DNA of 48,746 nucleotides from Deltaproteobacteria bacterium (GTDB lineage Bacteria; Myxococcota_A; Polyangia; Haliangiales; Haliangiaceae): NCBI GenBank assembly GCA_013812655.1, contig JACCTC010000161.1, positions 1 to 48,746 of the forward strand, read 5' to 3'. Shown piece by piece: positions 39,398 to 48,746 of this stretch (position 1 is its first letter; each line of letters starts with the position of its first letter). The notes under the pieces were generated by a model. It saw only the letters and a program-made list of their open reading frames with translations, ran no database searches and was not told where the DNA came from. The position numbers and the translations under genes were made by a program.

Positions 39398-39413
39398 CCG
39401 AATGAATATTCGG
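39398..39413. promoter_or_regulatory. Candidate TetR operator O1
   Basis: The sequence ccgaatgaatattcgg has 6-bp inverted arms (ccgaat/attcgg). It begins 3 bp upstream of the TetR start codon. It shares the left half ccgaatgaa with a second palindrome at 39499, so both probably bind the same regulator. Confidence 0.55.
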
Positions 39414-39488
39414 TCAGTTTCGCGAAGTTGTCCAGTTCCTTGGTTTTTCCCTTGAAAACTGGATCGGGCGCCTGCTAAGTACCCGCTC

Positions 39489-40127
39489 ATGAGTTGCCGA
39501 ATGAACGTTCATTCTATCATGCTGGCCACCGCCCTGGGGCTCGCCAGCGGCTGCGCGGCAGACCCCAAATCGCCAGGCGATCTCGAGACCCGGCTCGCGG
39601 TCCCCGTCGAGCTCGCGATCGGAGCCGACGCGTCCCTCGGCGTGACCGTGGTCGACACCAAGGACGAGGTCGTGTCGAGCGTGGTCCCGCGGATCGAGCG
39701 CGGCCAGCTGACGATCGATGCCACCACGGGCCGCCTGCGCGTGCTCGCCTTCACGCTCGAGCTCGCCGATCTCGAGGTCGCGGCCGACCTCACCGGCCTC
39801 GCGACGCCGCTCCGGTTCGTCGATGTCACGGTCTCGATGCCCGATGCGCCGGCCGCGATCACCGAGTGGTCCGAGGCCGGGGCAGTCGCCGTCTTCGAGC
39901 AGCGCCTGCAGCTCGACTGGTCGCTCGCCGGTCCACGCGGCCCCTCCCCGCTCGCCGCGCAGCTCGTTCGCGTAGCGCTCACGCTCGCGATCGAGACGGC
40001 CGACGACGGCGCGCTGCACGCGTCGCTGCACGCTGCGAAGCCCGGCGCGGTCTGGCACTTCGGCGAGCTCTCGCTGCGCGACCTCGACATCACCGTCGCC
40101 GGCTCCAGCACCACCGACCAGCCTTGA
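39489..40127 (+). CDS. Lipoprotein of unknown function, first gene of TetR-flanked operon
   Basis: A 212-residue lipoprotein if started at 39489 (ATGs at 39501 and 39519 are alternatives). The signal MLATALGLASGC ends in a lipobox Cys. The mature part is beta-rich with alternating hydrophobic residues (LRVLAFTLELADLEVAADL, FVDVTVSMPD), no motif I can name. The start codon region overlaps candidate operator O2. It is followed by the lipase-like gene after 38 bp. Confidence 0.7.
   Translation: MSCRMNVHSIMLATALGLASGCAADPKSPGDLETRLAVPVELAIGADASLGVTVVDTKDEVVSSVVPRIERGQLTIDATTGRLRVLAFTLELADLEVAADLTGLATPLRFVDVTVSMPDAPAAITEWSEAGAVAVFEQRLQLDWSLAGPRGPSPLAAQLVRVALTLAIETADDGALHASLHAAKPGAVWHFGELSLRDLDITVAGSSTTDQP
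39499..39514. promoter_or_regulatory. Candidate TetR operator O2 (perfect 16-bp palindrome)
   Basis: The sequence gaatgaacgttcattc is a perfect palindrome of the type bound by TetR-family dimers. It covers the second in-frame ATG (39501) of the lipoprotein gene, so a bound regulator would block transcription or elongation at the very 5' end. Confidence 0.6.
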
Positions 40128-40165
40128 ACCCTCCCCTCCCCACACCACTCAGCCACGGAGCCACC

Positions 40166-41092
40166 ATGAAGAAGATCTTGATCAGCATCGCGCTCGCCAC
40201 CCTCGTAGTCGGTTGCGATCACCCGCCAACGCCGCAGGAGGTCGCCGACGTGTTCCTCGCGAAGTACGCCGACGTGCTCGTCGTCGGCGAGCTCGAGCCC
40301 GGGCCGCCCCCGCTCGCGACGCCGCGCACGGTGCTGCTGATCACCGGCGTCACGATCCCCGCGAAGTGGTTCGACCCGATCAAGGCACGGCTTGTCCGCG
40401 ACGGGTTTCGGCCCGTGGTCTACGAGCCGCCGGACCTCCTCAGCGGCGATCTGTTCCAGGCCTCGCACGATCTCGCGGCGGTCGTCGCGCAGATCCGCGC
40501 GCAGACCGGCGAGCAGAAGATCGACATCCTCGCCGAGTGCACGGGCGGGCTGATCGCGCGCCACTACATCCAGTCGCTCGGCGGCGCGCCGTACGTCTCG
40601 CGGCTCGTGACCTTCGTGTCACCCCAGCGCGGCATCGCGAAGGCGCCGCTCGCTGCGAGCATCGCGAAGTGGCCCGCGCTCTACGACCTGTCGCCGGGCA
40701 GCGCGTTCCTGAACGCGGTCAACAGCGCGCCGCTACCGGCGAGCGTCCCCGTCACCTCGATCTACACGTGCAGCGACGAGTACATCCAGCCGTTCACCAC
40801 GTCGATCATCCCCGGCGCGACCAACATCGGCTTGTGCAACAAGTTCGTCGGTCACTTCCAGACCTTCTACGATCCGGAGATCTACCTGATCATGCACGCC
40901 GCGCTCGTGAAGGGTGACGTGGTGCCCGATCCAGATCCGCCGGCCGACGACCCCGCGAGCGGTGACGTGGAAGTTGCCACCGACGACGACGGCGGTGGCT
41001 GCAATACCGGCGGCGCCGATGCCGGTGGCGGAGCGCTGCTCGCGCTCGCGGCGCTGCTCGTGACGCGGACTCGCAAGCGGAGCGCGCGATGA
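40166..41092 (+). CDS. Lipase-like alpha/beta hydrolase with Cys in the nucleophile position
   Basis: A 308-residue lipoprotein (lipobox VVGC, Cys17) with ggag upstream of the ATG. The alpha/beta fold fits class-2 lipases: VLLITGVTIPAKWFD for the oxyanion region and ILAECTGGLIARHY in place of the usual GHSMGGLVAR. The nucleophile Ser is Cys125 (codon tgc), as in PHA synthases (GxCxGG) and dienelactone hydrolase. Asp204 and His230 (VGHFQTFYDP) complete a possible triad. The end has GGGCNTGG, a helix and RTRKRSAR, a MYXO-CTERM-like tail. Its stop overlaps the next ATG by 4 bp (ATGA). Confidence 0.82.
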   Translation: MKKILISIALATLVVGCDHPPTPQEVADVFLAKYADVLVVGELEPGPPPLATPRTVLLITGVTIPAKWFDPIKARLVRDGFRPVVYEPPDLLSGDLFQASHDLAAVVAQIRAQTGEQKIDILAECTGGLIARHYIQSLGGAPYVSRLVTFVSPQRGIAKAPLAASIAKWPALYDLSPGSAFLNAVNSAPLPASVPVTSIYTCSDEYIQPFTTSIIPGATNIGLCNKFVGHFQTFYDPEIYLIMHAALVKGDVVPDPDPPADDPASGDVEVATDDDGGGCNTGGADAGGGALLALAALLVTRTRKRSAR

Positions 41093-41844
41093 GGACGCCG
41101 ATGATCTGCGCGACCACGTGCCTCGCGCTCGGTGCGTGCGCCACGGACGCCACGGATCCTGGCGAGGATCCCCGAGCTGGCACCGGCGTGCATCACTACG
41201 TCGCGCGGAGCGATGGCTACGTGAGGTTCGATGTCCGCCACGTCGAGGCCGGCCGGGCGCGCCTCCGCGTCTTCGTGGCGGACGCGGAGCTGCCGATCGC
41301 GTCGTTCATCCATCCCGAGGAGCGCGCCGAGCTCCGGGGCTACGTGGCTACCGCCGCGGGTGTCGACTATCGCTTCGAGGTCACGCGAGAGAACGGAGAC
41401 CCGCTCGCGTACGAACCGTTGCTCGTGTACGCGCCGATCATCGACCTGTACGAGCCGAACGATCGGCCGGAGACCGCCGCGGTGATGACGATCCAGATCT
41501 TTGCGCACCTCTTCGCCGGCATCCGCACGCTCGATGAGCCATCGCCCGAGCTCGCGGACTGGTATGCGGTCGACGTGACGACGTCGCAGCTCGACGTCCG
41601 GCTCGACGATGTACCTTCGAACCTCCGCGCGTCGCTCGAGGTGTACGCCGCGAGCGACCCGACCCGGCCGCTTGGCGTCGACCGCGGCATCGAGAACGGC
41701 GAGGCGCTGCGCCTGACGGTCCCGACCACGCCCGGCCGCTACCTCGTGCAGGTCTCCGCGGACTTCACCACCGCCGCAGTCACCGGCTTTGCCACGGTGC
41801 CCGACAACTTCGTGCACCCATACACGCTGTGGGTCAATCAATAG
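41089..41844 (+). CDS. Lipoprotein with PPC-like beta-sandwich domain
   Basis: A 251-residue lipoprotein (lipobox ALGAC) whose ATG overlaps the lipase-like stop (ATGA). Residues about 118-240 resemble a bacterial pre-peptidase C-terminal domain: YEPNDRPETAAVM, DWYAVDVTTSQLDVRL and GRYLVQVSADF. Such domains bind calcium or polymers in secreted proteins. The N-terminal half is also beta-rich (GYVRFDVRHVEAGRARLRVF). Coupled expression suggests it partners the lipase-like protein. Confidence 0.75.
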   Translation: MRTPMICATTCLALGACATDATDPGEDPRAGTGVHHYVARSDGYVRFDVRHVEAGRARLRVFVADAELPIASFIHPEERAELRGYVATAAGVDYRFEVTRENGDPLAYEPLLVYAPIIDLYEPNDRPETAAVMTIQIFAHLFAGIRTLDEPSPELADWYAVDVTTSQLDVRLDDVPSNLRASLEVYAASDPTRPLGVDRGIENGEALRLTVPTTPGRYLVQVSADFTTAAVTGFATVPDNFVHPYTLWVNQ

Positions 41845-41914
41845 CGCTCGACGGCAGCGCCGGTCCCGTCGCGTCGCCCGTCGCGCTCACTTCGTGCCGC
41901 TCACCTGGTGACGC

Positions 41915-42394
41915 TCAGGCGCCGAAGACCTTCTTCTTGAGCTCGCCGGAGGTCAGCATGTTGGTCAGCTCGGTGCGACCGCCGATCGCCTCGCCGGCGA
42001 TGAACACGAGCGGCAAGCGGTGGCCGTTGCTGTCGCGCCGCACGGCCATCTGCGCGGCGGGGTCTTCCTGAATGTTGCTGACCTTGTACGGGATGCCGGC
42101 ACCGTCGAGGATCTCGGTCAACTTCGTCGCGTCGCGCCGGGTCTTGTCCATGTGATAGACGATGACCGGCGCGGCCTCCTGCTGGCTCGGGATCGCCGAG
42201 GCGGTCACCGGCGTTTGGACGTCACCGCGCGCGTCGAACGCCCGCCGATCCGCGAGCTCGCTCTGATCGGCGAGTGGACGGCCGAGCGCCTCGTTCGCCT
42301 TGCGCGCGAGCTCGCCGGCCTTGCCTGGCAACTTCGTCAGGCCCGCGTGTGCACGCGCGCGGACCGAGTCGAGTCGTGACCAGTCGAGCTTCAT
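41915..42394 (-). CDS. Glutaredoxin-like protein lacking redox cysteines
   Basis: A 159-residue protein. Residues 1-70 are helical and charged (ARAHAGLTKLPGKAGELARKA, LGRPLADQSELADRR). The C-terminal part has thioredoxin-fold rhythm: APVIVYHMDKTRRDATKLTEIL in place of the CPxC active site (no Cys), then IPYKVSNIQEDP, LPLVFIAGEAIGG and TELTNML. The GG and cis-Pro-type LPLVFI resemble glutaredoxins. No Cys occurs in the domain, so it cannot be a redox enzyme; a binding role is likely. It echoes the architecture of the glutaredoxin gene at 38075. Confidence 0.75.
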   Translation of the reverse strand: MKLDWSRLDSVRARAHAGLTKLPGKAGELARKANEALGRPLADQSELADRRAFDARGDVQTPVTASAIPSQQEAAPVIVYHMDKTRRDATKLTEILDGAGIPYKVSNIQEDPAAQMAVRRDSNGHRLPLVFIAGEAIGGRTELTNMLTSGELKKKVFGA

Positions 42395-42543
42395 GCGCCG
42401 CGTGTACCACCGAGGAGCGGCGTTGTCCAAACCGCTCCGGACTCATCACCGTACGCTCGCTAGCGTGGCCCGCGGTACTGGATCCTGACCCGCGCGCAGA
42501 TCAAGGCGGCCCGTGTCGCCATCGCCGCCGACGATAACGCGCG

Positions 42544-43680
42544 ATGTTCAACCGGGCAGGCCGCGTGTACGATCGACCGTTGTCCGTGTCCAGGCTGTCA
42601 TCGATCGGCACGCTGCTGCTGCTCGCGGCCTGCGACCAGATCCTCAACCTGCAGCCGCGCGACGACGAGCCGCGAGACGCGCCGGGCGGCGACGCGCTCG
42701 ACGCGAGCGACCTGGTTTGCCATGGCACCGGACTCCTCGAGGTCTGCCTCGCGCCGCCCACGATCGGCACCCTGACGCTCGCCGGAAACGTCGACACCAC
42801 CGTCGGCAACGGCTGCATCGCGGTACCACAACCCGGCGGGCTCGAGCTATGCGTGCGGCACGCGGAGACGATCGAGATCAACGACGGCATTCGGGTGACC
42901 GGTTCGCGGCCGCTCGTGCTGGTCGCGACCAGGACGATCACGATCACCAGCATGCTCGACGTCTCGAGCACGAACCTCGGCCGCGTCGGCGCGGGCGCAG
43001 CTGACGACTGCGTCAGCGGAGACGACGGTGCGAACGGCACGAGCAACGCCGCCGGCGGCGCCGGTGGCTCGTTCGCATTCCAGGGCGGCGGTGGTGGCAC
43101 GACCAGCAGCGTGAGCGGCGGCGCGCCGGGGCCCGAGCTCCTGCTCGTCACGGCGATCGGCGGCTGCCCGGGTGGACGCGGCGGTACCGCAGGTGCTGGC
43201 ACCAACGCGCGCGGCGGTGCGGGTGGCGGCGCCGTGTACCTGATCGCCAGCAGCCGCATCGTCGTGACGGCCACAGGCTCGATCAACGCTTCAGGCGCGG
43301 GCGGCCAGGGTGGCGCCGCCGTGAACCATGGAGCGGGCGGTGGTGGTGCCGGCGGCCTGATCGGGCTCGATGCGCCGATGGTCGAGATCGTGGGCACCGC
43401 GACGGCGCGCGGCGGCGGTGGCGGCGGCGGGGGCGGCACCGGCGCTGGCGAGAATGGCGGCGATGTCACGGGCCCGTTCGGCCCGGTACGCGGTGGTGCC
43501 GCTCCAAGCGGCGGGTCGTTTGGCGGCGATGGTTGCGGCAGGGGGATCGGTGGCCAGCCTGGCCCGACGACAAATCGCGGCGCCGGCGGTGGTGGCGGTG
43601 GCTGCGGGTTCATCCGCATCTACGGCGAACGCGTGATCAGCGGCACGACGAACCCGCTGCCCACGCCCGCCTTGCCGTGA
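42544..43680 (+). CDS. Gly-rich secreted lipoprotein-like protein
   Basis: A 378-residue protein. After a signal with lipobox LLAAC (near residue 30) the mature chain has a polar region, then long Gly/Ala/Ser-rich stretches from about residue 155. The ATG at 42544 is one option; a TTG at 42580 or GTG at 42586 would fit a signal peptide better. Gly-rich proteins of this kind are frequent in Myxococcota and no function is assigned. The stop overlaps the GTG of the RarD gene (GTGA). Confidence 0.65.
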   Translation: MFNRAGRVYDRPLSVSRLSSIGTLLLLAACDQILNLQPRDDEPRDAPGGDALDASDLVCHGTGLLEVCLAPPTIGTLTLAGNVDTTVGNGCIAVPQPGGLELCVRHAETIEINDGIRVTGSRPLVLVATRTITITSMLDVSSTNLGRVGAGAADDCVSGDDGANGTSNAAGGAGGSFAFQGGGGGTTSSVSGGAPGPELLLVTAIGGCPGGRGGTAGAGTNARGGAGGGAVYLIASSRIVVTATGSINASGAGGQGGAAVNHGAGGGGAGGLIGLDAPMVEIVGTATARGGGGGGGGGTGAGENGGDVTGPFGPVRGGAAPSGGSFGGDGCGRGIGGQPGPTTNRGAGGGGGGCGFIRIYGERVISGTTNPLPTPALP

Positions 43681-44555
43681 CCGAGCACCGCAAGGGTCTG
43701 CTAGCCGGCGTCCTCGCCTATGCGCTGTGGGGCGGTGTAGCGGCGTACTGGAAGCTGCTCGCCGGCGTCGGCGCGATCGAGCTGATCGCACATCGCGCGC
43801 TGTGGGCCCTCGGCGCGTTCGCGCTGCTCGTCGCGCTCTCGGGGCAGCTGGCGCCACTCGGGCGGGCGCTCCGCGATCTTCGCGTGCTCGGCGTGATGAC
43901 GCTCTCGGGCGCGCTGCTCGCGGTCAACTGGGGCATCTTCGTGTGGGCGACGATCAGCGGACACCTGCTCGACGCGTCCCTCGGCTACTTCATCAACCCG
44001 CTGATCTCGGTCGCGCTCGGCACGATCTTCCTCCGCGAGCGACTGTCGCGGCTCCAGTGGATCGCGATCGCGCTCGCGGCCGCCGGCGTGGCGATCCTCA
44101 CGTGGCGCGCGGGTGGCGTGCCGTGGGTCGCGCTGATCCTCGCGTTCACGTTCGGCGCGTATGGTCTGGTGCGCAAGACCGCGCGGGTCGACGCGCTCGT
44201 CGGCTCGACGGTCGAGACCGTGTTGATGGTGCCGTTCGCGCTCGGTTATCTGTTGTGGATCGCCGATCGCGGCGCGCTCGGCCACGCCGACCTCGCGATG
44301 CACCTGCTGCTCGTCGGCACCGGCATCGTCACGGCCGTGCCGCTCGTGCTGTTCACGGTCGCCGCGCGGCGACTGCCGCTGTCGACCGTCGGCTTCCTCC
44401 AGTACCTCGCGCCGACCGGGCAGTTCTTGCTCGCCGCGATCGCGTTCGGCGAGCCGGTCTCGGTCGACCGCCTGCTCGCGTTCGTGGTCATCTGGACCGG
44501 CCTCGCGGTGTTCTCGTTCGATCTGTGGCGCCGGCGTCCAGCCGCCGCGCCCTGA
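43677..44555 (+). CDS. rarD: EamA/DMT-superfamily transporter, RarD type
   Basis: A 292-residue inner-membrane protein with about ten transmembrane helices, starting at a GTG within the preceding stop (GTGA). The RarD signature is visible: HRKGLLAGVLAYALWGGVAAYWKLL, split here as LAYALWG and YWKLL, then LIAHRALWAL, ALLAVNWGIFVWA, SLGYFINPLISV and LQYLAPTGQFLLA. RarD-family proteins are putative drug/metabolite exporters; a chloramphenicol-resistance name exists but the substrate is unknown. Coupling to the Gly-rich gene is unexplained. Confidence 0.92.
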   Translation: MTEHRKGLLAGVLAYALWGGVAAYWKLLAGVGAIELIAHRALWALGAFALLVALSGQLAPLGRALRDLRVLGVMTLSGALLAVNWGIFVWATISGHLLDASLGYFINPLISVALGTIFLRERLSRLQWIAIALAAAGVAILTWRAGGVPWVALILAFTFGAYGLVRKTARVDALVGSTVETVLMVPFALGYLLWIADRGALGHADLAMHLLLVGTGIVTAVPLVLFTVAARRLPLSTVGFLQYLAPTGQFLLAAIAFGEPVSVDRLLAFVVIWTGLAVFSFDLWRRRPAAAP

Positions 44556-44580
44556 ATCACGGCTGTTGATCATCCGGATA

Positions 44581-44615
44581 TGAAAAACCCGCGGGTACTT
44601 TCGTACCGCGCGGGT
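44581..44615 (-). terminator. Rho-independent terminator of the dehydratase/activase operon
   Basis: Stem arms acccgcgggtac (44587-44598) and gtaccgcgcgggt (44603-44615) pair with one bulge around a tttc loop. On the minus strand the stem is followed by a T run (read as gaaaaa on the plus strand, 44582-44587). It lies 20 bp past the stop at 44635 and also sits after the RarD gene. A further imperfect palindrome (cattcagtcgaccgaatg) adjoins it at 44616-44633. Confidence 0.8.
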
Positions 44616-44634
44616 CATTCAGTCGACCGAATGA

Positions 44635-46485
<1,851 letters not shown>

Positions 46486-46508
46486 GGTGTTCTCCTGGCT
46501 CCTCTTCC

Positions 46509-48746
<2,238 letters not shown>

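Noticed and set aside
40166-41092. Calling the gene an ordinary Ser lipase
   Set aside because: The nucleophile codon is tgc (Cys), so a standard Ser triad is not present.

Overview
The window is 48.7 kb of very G+C-rich chromosomal DNA packed with protein-coding genes (43 called, two cut by the window edges). No rRNA, tRNA, CRISPR array, prophage or complete insertion sequence was recognised. The gene style suggests a Myxococcota-like (delta-proteobacterial) bacterium. I see many lipoproteins with a short signal and a lipobox Cys. Three secreted proteins end in a MYXO-CTERM-like tail (Gly/Cys motif, one membrane helix, Arg cluster). There are also CGDGxC-type Cys repeats, an FHA protein and a PP2C phosphatase. 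The phylum is an inference from style, not from a marker gene.

Layout. 1-3.4 kb (minus): nucleotidyltransferase (partial), HAD phosphatase, SAM methyltransferase, PI-PLC-like lipoprotein. 3.4-6.1 kb (minus): a three-gene operon with two 4-bp ATGA overlaps, MTA phosphorylase (mtnP), methylthioribose-1-P isomerase (mtnA) and a FucA-type class II aldolase, which together resemble the DHAP shunt for 5'-methylthioadenosine. 6.1-8.6 kb: a membrane-anchored alkaline-phosphatase-superfamily enzyme and a soluble RCK/TrkA protein, divergent from a boxD-like aldehyde dehydrogenase (8.6-10.2 kb). 10.2-15.7 kb (minus): two lipoproteins, two uncharacterised proteins and aspartate kinase (lysC). 15.7-21.6 kb: cutA, a Cys-repeat lipoprotein, recG, a protein with an N-terminal RHH-like segment and a C-terminal FHA domain, and a HEAT-like lipoprotein.

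21.6-28.4 kb (plus): a FadL-like outer-membrane protein overlapping a saccharopine-dehydrogenase-like oxidoreductase, a coupled pair of M16 peptidases (one active, one inactive) and a DUF4344 metallopeptidase lipoprotein. 28.4-30.5 kb (minus): two tandem paralogous zinc-protease lipoproteins with an unusual active site, and a small CBM48-like lipoprotein. A 102-bp inverted-repeat element lies just upstream of the CBM48 gene. 30.8-35.7 kb (plus): GH15 glucoamylase-like enzyme, sugar-binding lipoprotein and outer-membrane barrel, probably a glucan-degradation and sensing/uptake operon without its ABC permease. The sugar-binding gene carries an in-frame duplicated palindrome.

35.7-38.7 kb: PP2C phosphatase, a metzincin with a MYXO-CTERM-like tail, and a glutaredoxin-domain protein. 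38.8-41.8 kb: a TetR regulator divergent from three lipoprotein genes, the second being an alpha/beta hydrolase with Cys in the nucleophile position; palindromic operator candidates lie between them. 41.9-44.6 kb: a glutaredoxin-like protein without redox cysteines, a Gly-rich secreted protein, and a RarD-type transporter. 44.6 kb to the right edge (minus): a two-gene acyl-CoA dehydratase/activase-type system with a clear terminator after it.

Nine gene pairs overlap by exactly 4 bp (ATGA or GTGA), so translational coupling is common here. No gene-free stretch exceeds 300 bp; the longest (about 260 bp, between 30534 and 30797) holds the inverted-repeat element.
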